Source: a bacterium (GTDB lineage Bacteria; Patescibacteriota; WWE3; 2-01-FULL-39-13; JAACPI01). From it: a stretch of 35,149 nt of DNA. The number at the start of each line of letters is the position of its first letter. The stretch's first letter is position 1. The stretch is taken from the NCBI GenBank assembly GCA_009995545.1, contig JAACPI010000002.1, positions 142,316 to 177,464 of the forward strand, written 5' to 3'. The notes under the pieces are model-generated. The model saw only the letters and a program-made list of their open reading frames with translations, ran no database searches and had not been told where the DNA came from. Shown piece by piece: positions 27,714-35,149 of the stretch. Both the position numbers and the translations under genes were made by a program.

Positions 27714-30707
27714 TTAGGTCTCGTTTTCTAAAACAGTCACCCTTTTTAGATACTTTTGATCTCTTTTTTGAAAAGCTGGAAGTGTTCCTTCTAGAACATC
27801 TAGTATTTTCTTGTTGATCATCGGATTTTCTATGCTACCAGAAGTATATCTAATTTCATAGGTATGCTTGTTCATCTCGGAGCTGATTATTTGTTCCGCA
27901 TCACAGACAACGGCAAGGTTAGGGTTATGGGTAACAATAATGATCTGTCGTTCTTTCTTGGCTTGTTTTATGTAGGGAACAAGAAGGGTATAGACAGATT
28001 CATTATCTAGATTTTCTTCCGGTTGGTCAATTATAAGGGGCACTTTGTTCTTGTCTATTAGTAAGTAAAATATTAGCAACAACGCCCCTATTTCCCCAGG
28101 TGAAAATTCATTCTCATTTAGATCTTTACCATTGAAAGTAATATTATATTTGACCTCCAGATATTTTAGTCCATAAAGATAGTTATAAAGTTCTAATTTC
28201 TTACCATCACTTTTTATTAGTTGATCATCGAGGAGTTTGGACGGATTTTCCTTTACTGATTTGTCTACCCTTAGACACTCGATAAGTTCCTTTATTAGAT
28301 TTACAACGCCATCTTTTGTTTTCAGGTCATTGTTTGCGATAGTTTCCTTTACTCTAGTTAGCGCTTCATCTTTCCCTTGAAAACTGCCATCTCTGCTTTG
28401 ATTAATAAAGGATAAAAAATCTATGGGAAAATTTAGTTTGTCAAAAACTATACCAACATCAAAATTAAGCACACTGCCTGTTTCTCTTTGTTCCTCCTCC
28501 TTATTACTTATGACCTTGACTAGGGGAGCATAGATTTCTTCATAAAATGAAATCTTTTTTAAATGTTCATCATAAATTTGCTCAACCGTCTGATCTCTAA
28601 GTTTTTCCGATGCTTCAATATTTTCATCTAAGCCCTTCTGGATATACTGTATTTCACTAGTTAGGGATTTTATAGTCGTTAGGCTTGTATCATCATCTGC
28701 CCCTTCGATTAACCTTCGTTTTGTCTGGTATACTTTCAACGCTTTTTGATATTCTCGAAAGTTGTTGTTTTCTTGGTCAAGGCCTTCAACGATTGTTTTT
28801 AAATTTGCCTGAATCCCTTTCTTCTTTATAACTAGACTTGTTTTTGCGTTTCCTTGTTCTGATAATAAAGCAGTTAATTTACGATTTTCTAAGTTTATAA
28901 GAGTTTTCTTTTGTGCGATAAGAGTTTCATTTATTTTGATTCTTAAGAGTTTCTCAGAATCAATACCCAAAAGGGTTAAATCTTCTCTATAGCTAGAAAT
29001 AAAATCGTTAAATTGCTTTTGGAGACTGCCTAGAGCAATTTCTAGGTTTTGGACCTTTGTGAAGTTTTGGTTAATAACCTTTAATGCTATTTGCTTTTCT
29101 CCAATTAGTTTTTCAACATTTTCAAGGGATTTATTAAGAGCTGAGATTTTATCTTCTACCTCTTTCGACGGCTTGCTTTTAGGCTCTGAGACTTTCTTTG
29201 GTTTGACTAAATTTTTTAGCTCTCGTTGTTTTTCCTCCAAATTACGCAGGAGCCTTCCGAGATATGTTGGAAGTTTTTTGTCTTCTAGTTTACATATCAC
29301 ATTATTTTGTTCTGATACTTTTTGCTTTAAAGTTTCAACATTGCTGTCAATAAGTCCGGTTTTTAGCCTAATTAAATCATTTAAATTACTAGTGTTATTT
29401 CTATTTTCCTCAGGAACATATGAAAAGATTACTTTGTCGATTTCCTGCTGAAAAAGTTGATTGACACCACTATTATCGCAAATCGCTTCAACAAATTTCT
29501 GAGGAAGATATTTTACTTGTTCAGGCTCTGTGAGCTTTACTTGATCATCAAGACTCGACTTAATCGATATGCCATCCTCCCAAGTTAGTATCACTTCATA
29601 TTGTTTCGCTAATCCTTTTTTTCTGAACTTATCATCTCTTAAAAAAGAGTAGGTATTCGAATCGGTGTGACTTTTTCCCGCCAAAGCGAGGGAGTCTGCT
29701 TGCGCGCTTTTACCGCTCCCCTTTTTGCCAATAATTGCTACCAAGCCAGGATTGATAGGTATTTCATTATCAAACCAGGGGTTCTCTTTGGTTCTGTCCA
29801 CTGATTTCAAAGATATAGTCTTAATATAACGGGATTTATTACTCTCAATGTCGAGTAACTTTGGGGGCATTTTACCAATGAAGATTCTATCCTCTGGTTC
29901 ATTTACAACTTGTCTTAACCCACCAAAAGTTGGATCAGCTTTTATCCAACAACATCTTTCGCCAGCTTGAGAGTTTTCATTTCGCATTGCCCCAATTGGA
30001 TATGTGTATTCGTGAGAATCACTACCTTTAAGACAGGGTTTTTTATCCTCGAACCACTCTTTAAACTTTTCCTCTTTAATTTTACTATCTTTCCAAAGAA
30101 AGAAATCTATTTGTTTTTGATTCGACGAACCAATAAAATGAGAATCATTTATAAGTCCTTGTTTAAACCACTGATCATTTACTGGATCAATATTGTCAAT
30201 ACCACCATACTCGTCATACGGCATCCAAATTAAGTATTTTCCTCTGAAGGTTGGGTTTGCCTCAAGTAATTCCTTTGTTTTGGCGAAGTCAACAGCTACA
30301 CTCTCATACAGGAACTTGCTATCAGAATATTTACTGGAGATTTGACTCCCGTTAACTATAAGTGACTTTAGGAAGTTTTCTATATCTAAAATGTCGATTT
30401 CGTTGCTAAAAATGATATGAAAGTTTATTCGTTGACCATTTTTAGAATTTTTGTTTAACAGTGCGTTGGTCATCCTAAACTCAACCACGGGCAGGGTAAT
30501 TTTGTTTGAATTTGGTACTTTGGCTATAAACTGCTTATACCCCTCTACAGAGCAGTAATCATTGATACCAATAACATCACAATCCGATTTTTCAATCTGA
30601 TCAAAAAATTGAGGGTAGGTACCCTTGTAGCTAAATGAGGCAGGACTATGGACATGTAAATCCCATTTCCTCCAAATTGATCCTCTGGGATCATTCTGTA
30701 TATTCAT
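27714..30707 (-). CDS. PHP-domain plus SMC/ABC-like ATPase (TrlF family; resembles Ppl-type defence proteins)
   Basis: N-terminal PHP motifs WDLHVHSPASFSYKGTYPQF, INDYCS, GSDSHE; Walker A VAIIGKKGSGKSAQADSLALAGKS; long coiled coil; Walker B PLIIDQPEENLDNESVYTLLVPYI; H-loop IIIVTHNPNLAVV. Confidence 0.9.
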   Translation of the reverse strand: MNIQNDPRGSIWRKWDLHVHSPASFSYKGTYPQFFDQIEKSDCDVIGINDYCSVEGYKQFIAKVPNSNKITLPVVEFRMTNALLNKNSKNGQRINFHIIFSNEIDILDIENFLKSLIVNGSQISSKYSDSKFLYESVAVDFAKTKELLEANPTFRGKYLIWMPYDEYGGIDNIDPVNDQWFKQGLINDSHFIGSSNQKQIDFFLWKDSKIKEEKFKEWFEDKKPCLKGSDSHEYTYPIGAMRNENSQAGERCCWIKADPTFGGLRQVVNEPEDRIFIGKMPPKLLDIESNKSRYIKTISLKSVDRTKENPWFDNEIPINPGLVAIIGKKGSGKSAQADSLALAGKSHTDSNTYSFLRDDKFRKKGLAKQYEVILTWEDGISIKSSLDDQVKLTEPEQVKYLPQKFVEAICDNSGVNQLFQQEIDKVIFSYVPEENRNNTSNLNDLIRLKTGLIDSNVETLKQKVSEQNNVICKLEDKKLPTYLGRLLRNLEEKQRELKNLVKPKKVSEPKSKPSKEVEDKISALNKSLENVEKLIGEKQIALKVINQNFTKVQNLEIALGSLQKQFNDFISSYREDLTLLGIDSEKLLRIKINETLIAQKKTLINLENRKLTALLSEQGNAKTSLVIKKKGIQANLKTIVEGLDQENNNFREYQKALKVYQTKRRLIEGADDDTSLTTIKSLTSEIQYIQKGLDENIEASEKLRDQTVEQIYDEHLKKISFYEEIYAPLVKVISNKEEEQRETGSVLNFDVGIVFDKLNFPIDFLSFINQSRDGSFQGKDEALTRVKETIANNDLKTKDGVVNLIKELIECLRVDKSVKENPSKLLDDQLIKSDGKKLELYNYLYGLKYLEVKYNITFNGKDLNENEFSPGEIGALLLIFYLLIDKNKVPLIIDQPEENLDNESVYTLLVPYIKQAKKERQIIIVTHNPNLAVVCDAEQIISSEMNKHTYEIRYTSGSIENPMINKKILDVLEGTLPAFQKRDQKYLKRVTVLENET

Positions 30708-30764
30708 AAGTAGTTTGACAATTTAACTATAAATTACGTATTTGATTCTCTTGCTCTAACCTAT

Positions 30765-30782
30765 CTGTAAATTTTTACACAG
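30765..30782. promoter_or_regulatory. SOS-box-like inverted repeat upstream of the PHP-SMC gene
   Basis: CTGTAAATTTTTACACAG; perfect IR TGTAAA-TT-TTTACA at 30766-30779; CTGT-N8-ACAC is one base from CTGT-N8-ACAG. The 10-mer CTGTAAATTT also occurs in the lexA-like promoter. Confidence 0.4.
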
Positions 30783-30824
30783 GGAGGCACTGATCTGTAC
30801 TTTAACCTAATATTACTCTAAAAG

Positions 30825-31298
30825 TCATACTAGAGTATCCAAATTTCTTATTAATATCTTCCCTTCAAGTGGATCAGCTGAATAGGAGGCTTTATCGATT
30901 TCATACACTTTCCCATTTTGTTTCAAAACTAAGCGAGGAGAATCTTTTTTATCGTTGTTCCAGATGTAAGATTTGCCCGTGAATAAATGATAATCAGCAC
31001 CAACCATGTCTATGGGAGCAAGATTTTCAAGTGGCATTTTCCCTCCTGAATGGATACGAATTATTTTATTTACACCTAGAATACCTGCAAACCCCATTAC
31101 TTCATCCCAGACACCGTTTGGATATTTAGATGTGTAAGCTATGTGGTCAAGTTTTATATTTTCAAGCACATAACCCTCGCTCCCACTATTTTTGAAATCT
31201 ACCCATTCGCCGGCAAGCTGAGGCGATGGAATAAAGTTTAAAATACGATCTTTTCCTATTGGGTTTGGCTTAGCCTGTATTATTAATAACTGTTTCAT
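30825..31298 (-). CDS. Small protein with lamin-tail-domain-like sequence
   Basis: GEWVDFKNSGSEGYVLENIKLDHIAY...GVNKIIRIHSG...SYIWNNDKKDSPRLVLKQNGKVYEID fits the LTD pattern; no signal peptide. Confidence 0.6.
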   Translation of the reverse strand: MKQLLIIQAKPNPIGKDRILNFIPSPQLAGEWVDFKNSGSEGYVLENIKLDHIAYTSKYPNGVWDEVMGFAGILGVNKIIRIHSGGKMPLENLAPIDMVGADYHLFTGKSYIWNNDKKDSPRLVLKQNGKVYEIDKASYSADPLEGKILIRNLDTLV

Positions 31299-31324
31299 AA
31301 TAGTTTATCCTTGGATATTTGCAC

Positions 31325-31353
31325 TTGACACTACTGTAAATTTACCATAAAGT
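31325..31353 (+). promoter_or_regulatory. Promoter of the lexA-like/methyltransferase operon with a palindromic operator candidate
   Basis: -35 TTGACA (31325-31330), 17-nt spacer, -10 TAAAGT (31348-31353). Perfect 10-bp palindrome GTAAATTTAC (31336-31345) lies in the spacer; ATG at 31360. Confidence 0.5.
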
Positions 31354-31359
31354 TATCAT

Positions 31360-31962
31360 ATGACAACACCAAAAGTCAAGCCCATCACTGGTAGGCAAAA
31401 AGAGGCTCTAGACTTTATTAACTCTTTTATAAATACAAAAGGATATTCTCCATCACTTCGAGAATTGGCAAGTCTCCTTAAGACTGACAATTTAAGCACC
31501 GCCCAATATTTTGTTAAAGAGCTGGAAAGTAAAGGTTATATTAGACGTGCTCATTACAAGAACAGAGGAATTACCCCAGTAACCCAAAAGAGAACAATAC
31601 CACTTTTGGGCTATATTGCTGCTGGTGAACCAATTGATCCTATTGAAGAATCAGAGCCAATACAAGTTCCATATGATATTAAATTAGACAGAAATCAATC
31701 GTACTACGCACTCAAGGTTCAAGGCGATAGTATGATTGACATGGGAATACTTGATAGGGACGTTGTTTTGATAAGACATCAAATGTTTGCTGCTGATGGC
31801 GACGTGGTTGTAGCTATTACGGAAAATGGAGCGACATTGAAAATTTTACGCAAAAATAAAAAGAAAATGTATTTGGAAGCACGAAATACAAGTTATCAGC
31901 ATATTTATCCCGAGCAATTAGAAATTAGAGGAAAATTTATTGGATTAATAAGACATGAATAA
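31360..31962 (+). CDS. lexA: LexA-type autoproteolytic repressor (winged helix plus S24 peptidase)
   Basis: TGRQKEALDFINSFINTKGYSPSLRELASLLKTDNLSTAQYFVKELESKGYIRR; cleavage-site-like LGYIAAGEPID; catalytic Ser VQGDSMIDMGILDRD; catalytic Lys ATLKIL. Confidence 0.93.
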   Translation: MTTPKVKPITGRQKEALDFINSFINTKGYSPSLRELASLLKTDNLSTAQYFVKELESKGYIRRAHYKNRGITPVTQKRTIPLLGYIAAGEPIDPIEESEPIQVPYDIKLDRNQSYYALKVQGDSMIDMGILDRDVVLIRHQMFAADGDVVVAITENGATLKILRKNKKKMYLEARNTSYQHIYPEQLEIRGKFIGLIRHE

Positions 31963-34003
31963 AGAACTTCAGCTAGATAGTGATTCACAAATTACTTCCA
32001 ACAGAATGAACTATAATGTTATTTTGAATAGTAATCTTTCGAACCAAAAATTTGATAAAAAGTTGTTTAATGAGGCTCTTCAATTACGTGATAAATTGGC
32101 TATACAATATAGTCAATTTTTTTTGGAAAGCTATGACATTAGCTATGCAAAAAAAGAAATATCTAATTCTTTACTAAAGCAATTACTTAACAGAGAACCT
32201 TTTACCAATTGTCTTCAAAAGTTGTCTTTTTCCCAATATTTAACTGACATTGCAGTTAATCACATACTGAGTTCTGATAAACCTCTTTTAAACAAAGTCG
32301 GATTAGTAGGTTATGTTACGGAAATAGGAGGAAGGGAATTTATAGACCCTAATTTTCCCCAAAGAAAGGAAAAAAACCTTGCTTCATCCAAAAAACATGG
32401 CTACTTCTTTACCCCTGTTTCCTTAGCAAATGAAATGTCACATCTATTGATTAATTCAAAAGATAACTTAAAAGTTATCCTGGATCCTGCATGTGGTACC
32501 GGCACCCTATTGGCAATTACTTTAATTAATTATCCGCAAGTCAAGAAAGTTATTGGTGTAGAAATAGATGCATTTACGTCAAAAATAGCTAAAAAACTAC
32601 TTGAGCATGTTTCTCTAAAACTAGGAGTCAAAACTGAAACTGAAATTTTAAACATGGATTTTCTTGACATAGTTTCCACTAACATCAGTCATTCACTACT
32701 TTCCCTGAAAATTGATGGAATCATCATGAACCCTCCATATGGAAGAATTAGATTTACAAGCTCTAATTTATCTAATAGGGAAACAAAAGTCGGATTAGTC
32801 GGAAACGATGTCACAAATTTAGCAAAGGGATTAAAAAAAGAGCATGTTGAAAACGCTGAAGGGTATAGAAAGAAGTTCGAAAATGTAGGCTTGGGGAAAG
32901 CAACCCCTGAATTTTCAACACTGTTTATAGCAGGATCGACAAAGCTTTTAAAAAAATATGGGTCTTTGGTAGCGATTACACCCACTTCTTGGCTATCAGA
33001 CAAGAATGGTGCTGGTTTAAGAAAATACCTTCTTTCTAACCATGGGCTTAGTGAAATTTGGAATTTTAAAGAAACTGCAGGAATGTTCCCAGGAGTTAAT
33101 CAAGCTACAAGCGTAATTCTACTCCAGGCAGAAAATCAATTGGGCAAAATCAAAATTAAAGCAGATATCGAATCTATTCAAGATTTGAATTGTGATAGTC
33201 ACGAGTTGGATTTAGAAAAAATTTACAAATTCAGCCCAAACTTACTAAGAATACCTAAATACGGTAACTCTAGAAGTGAATTACTAGAAAAAATCCATAA
33301 TCATAAAACTCTAGGGATGCATAAAGACATCCTTAATTTAAGAGGTGAATTTGATTTAACTTTTAATAAAGATCTAATATCAAAAAATAAGTCTGAAACA
33401 AGATTAATTAGAGGAGACCATATTAGGAAATGTTTACTTACTGATCCTGAAAATTCTGAGAAAGATGGATATGTAAATTTAGAGAAATTTTATCAAAGAA
33501 TGGGAAATAGCTCCAAAAAACAACATATTTCTAGTTGGAGAATTGCTTTACCTCAATGTTCATACATGCAAAAAAAGAAACGAATAGAGGCTTGTATAAT
33601 CCCTCCCAAAAGTGTAGTAGCGAACTCATGTAATTATATAGTTATAAAAGATGCTCGAGATCAAGACTTTGACACTTTATTACTTTATTGTGCGTTTTTA
33701 AATAGTCTTGTTGTAGAATGGAGATTTAGGCTATTTAGTTCTAATAATCACATTGCAAATTACGAAATTGACGAATTACCAGTTGTTGAAGTTTTGGCTC
33801 TATCGGACAAACTTAAAAACAATATTATCCTTAATATGAAAAGTTACCTAAAAACAAAGGATACTCAGTATTTATTGCAAACAGATATATTAGTAACAAA
33901 ATCATATGGTTTGAGCACTGAAGAATTTACTACCGTCCTTAGAGACTTAGACTCGGATCAGTATGATCAAATGATAAAAAATTATGAAAAAATATCACTT
34001 TAA
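31955..34003 (+). CDS. N6-adenine DNA methyltransferase (possibly Alw26I/Eco31I/Esp3I-type M.A subunit)
   Basis: HGYFFTPVSLANEM, motif I LDPACGTGTLLA, motif IV IIMNPPYGR, ITPTSWLSDKNGAGLRKYLLSNHGLSEIWNFKE; C-terminal specificity region. Overlaps lexA by 8 nt. Confidence 0.9.
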   Translation: MNKELQLDSDSQITSNRMNYNVILNSNLSNQKFDKKLFNEALQLRDKLAIQYSQFFLESYDISYAKKEISNSLLKQLLNREPFTNCLQKLSFSQYLTDIAVNHILSSDKPLLNKVGLVGYVTEIGGREFIDPNFPQRKEKNLASSKKHGYFFTPVSLANEMSHLLINSKDNLKVILDPACGTGTLLAITLINYPQVKKVIGVEIDAFTSKIAKKLLEHVSLKLGVKTETEILNMDFLDIVSTNISHSLLSLKIDGIIMNPPYGRIRFTSSNLSNRETKVGLVGNDVTNLAKGLKKEHVENAEGYRKKFENVGLGKATPEFSTLFIAGSTKLLKKYGSLVAITPTSWLSDKNGAGLRKYLLSNHGLSEIWNFKETAGMFPGVNQATSVILLQAENQLGKIKIKADIESIQDLNCDSHELDLEKIYKFSPNLLRIPKYGNSRSELLEKIHNHKTLGMHKDILNLRGEFDLTFNKDLISKNKSETRLIRGDHIRKCLLTDPENSEKDGYVNLEKFYQRMGNSSKKQHISSWRIALPQCSYMQKKKRIEACIIPPKSVVANSCNYIVIKDARDQDFDTLLLYCAFLNSLVVEWRFRLFSSNNHIANYEIDELPVVEVLALSDKLKNNIILNMKSYLKTKDTQYLLQTDILVTKSYGLSTEEFTTVLRDLDSDQYDQMIKNYEKISL

Positions 34004-35149
34004 AACAAGCAATCAAAATAACCATATCTTCCCCCAACTTTCCCAGTTAGATATGGCCATGATCAAGCATGTCAAACCAGGGGGAAATTGGATGGATATC
34101 CCAGAGGAAATTCCGTCCAATAGACTTAAACAGATAAGACAAATGTCCAAAGAGAGAGGGATTGTGAGAACAACTTATTATGGTCGGTTGAGAGCTGATC
34201 AACCGGCGTATACAATCTCTACTTACTTTAACAGACCCGGGAATGGGACAAATATTCATCCGTGGGAACATCGCACCTTAAGTTCTAGGGAGGCTGCTCG
34301 TTTACAATCCTTTCCAGACTCATTTGAATTTATTGGCTCTGAAGCTTCAGTTAGAAAACAGATAGGTAATGCTGTGCCACCACTGGTTGGTTATGCTGTA
34401 GGAAAAACGCTTGGTAAACAAACTTTTGTAGATTTGTTTGCTGGAGCCGGTGGCTTAAGCTTAGGTCTAGAAATGGCTGGCTTAGAGTGTGTAGGTGCAC
34501 AAGAACTTGACAAAACATTCCTTGAAACCTTCGAAAAAAATCACCCTAAGGTGGCTGGAATTTTGACTGGCGATATTACAGATGAACAAATTCAAAAAAA
34601 GTTTGTCGTACTAGTTGAAAAAAGTTTAGGTGGTGAAAGGCTGGGACTACTAGTTGGTGGCCCCCCCTGTCAAGGATTCTCACACGCAGGTTGGAGAAGA
34701 CAAGATGATAAGAGGAACTCTCTCGTTAGCTACTTTCTTAAAATGATTGAACTACTAAATCCTGAAAATGTATTGATAGAAAACGTCGAAGGATTATTAA
34801 CTATGGATAAAGGAAAAGTATTGGCCGGAATTTTCAAAGCACTGGAAGAGCTAGGATATGATCATTACGATAAACCCTTTGTTTTGCACGCAGAAGAGTA
34901 TGGTGTGCCACAAATGCGAAGGAGAGTTATAATTGTTGCCACAAAAAGAGGAAACAAACTTCCTTCCCCACCTATAAAACTATTTGATAAATGCTACGGA
35001 AGAAGGGAAAAATCAGAACATAGGAGTAATCCTTTAATTTCTTACCCTGTTGTTGTGGCTGAAGCCTTATGGGACTTACCCAAAATTGGTAAGCCCATTA
35101 ACAGTTTTCTCCCCAATTTCAATTCAGTAGATAAAACTTATTCAAAATG
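33984..35149 (+). CDS. Circularly permuted C5-cytosine DNA methyltransferase, 3' truncated by window edge
   Basis: Hand-translated from ATG 33984 (MKKYHFKTSNQNNHIFPQLSQLDMAMIKHVKPGGNWMDIPEEI...). Motif IX RTLSSREAARLQSFPDSF (34272-34325) and X QIGNAVPP (34359-34382) precede motif I FVDLFAGAGGLSLGLE (from 34425), IV GGPPCQGFS (34656-34682), VI ENVEG and VIII QMRRRVIIVA. No stop before the window end. Confidence 0.95.
   Translation, partial: MKKYHFKTSNQNNHIFPQLSQLDMAMIKHVKPGGNWMDIPEEIPSNRLKQIRQMSKERGIVRTTYYGRLRADQPAYTISTYFNRPGNGTNIHPWEHRTLSSREAARLQSFPDSFEFIGSEASVRKQIGNAVPPLVGYAVGKTLGKQTFVDLFAGAGGLSLGLEMAGLECVGAQELDKTFLETFEKNHPKVAGILTGDITDEQIQKKFVVLVEKSLGGERLGLLVGGPPCQGFSHAGWRRQDDKRNSLVSYFLKMIELLNPENVLIENVEGLLTMDKGKVLAGIFKALEELGYDHYDKPFVLHAEEYGVPQMRRRVIIVATKRGNKLPSPPIKLFDKCYGRREKSEHRSNPLISYPVVVAEALWDLPKIGKPINSFLPNFNSVDKTYSK

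Noticed and set aside
34047-34271. Minus-strand 74-aa ORF in the track
   Set aside because: Antisense shadow of the hand-translated permuted m5C methyltransferase, which has clear conserved motifs on the plus strand.
34661-34667. C7 homopolymer in the catalytic motif of the m5C methyltransferase as a phase-variation switch
   Set aside because: It encodes the invariant GGPPCQ motif in frame; seven bases is short for a contingency locus and there is no population evidence.
1-35149. CRISPR arrays, tRNA and rRNA genes
   Set aside because: No regularly spaced direct repeats and no recognisable tRNA or rRNA signature sequences seen by eye; a tRNAscan/Infernal run would be decisive.
1-35149. Alternative genetic code (UGA as Gly/Trp as in some CPR lineages)
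   Set aside because: Conserved genes (pnp, nusA, infB, rnj, lexA) are full length under the standard code without in-frame UGA interruption.

Overview
The window is AT-rich, compactly organised bacterial DNA. Small or minimal versions of conserved genes and many lineage-specific short proteins suggest a Patescibacteria/CPR-type genome (inference only). About 1-26.2 kb is mostly housekeeping: a partial UvrD/PcrA helicase, SurA_N protein, TMTC-like TPR membrane protein, CapA-like protein, BadF-type ATPase, RNase J, family-4 UDG, protease-less Lon-like AAA+, PNPase, S15, minimal IF2, NusA, a HTH regulator with an AbiEi-like C-terminus, MscL, Nudix, RRM, TspO, CPBP protease and YdeI-like protein. 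About 26.2-35.1 kb looks like an accessory/defence island: a PLD-family protein, small XRE regulator, a probable serine-recombinase C-terminal remnant, a 997-aa PHP+SMC-like ATPase (TrlF/Ppl-like), a lamin-tail-like small protein, and an overlapping operon. That operon encodes a LexA-type autoproteolytic repressor, an m6A methyltransferase (possibly Alw26I/Eco31I/Esp3I-like) and a circularly permuted m5C methyltransferase that runs off the window end and is absent from the supplied ORF track. The most interesting hypothesis is a damage-responsive (LexA-controlled) two-methyltransferase restriction-modification module beside a PHP-SMC defence gene. Related CTGTAAATTT-containing operator-like sequences lie upstream of both units. 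No rRNA, tRNA or CRISPR array was recognised by eye.
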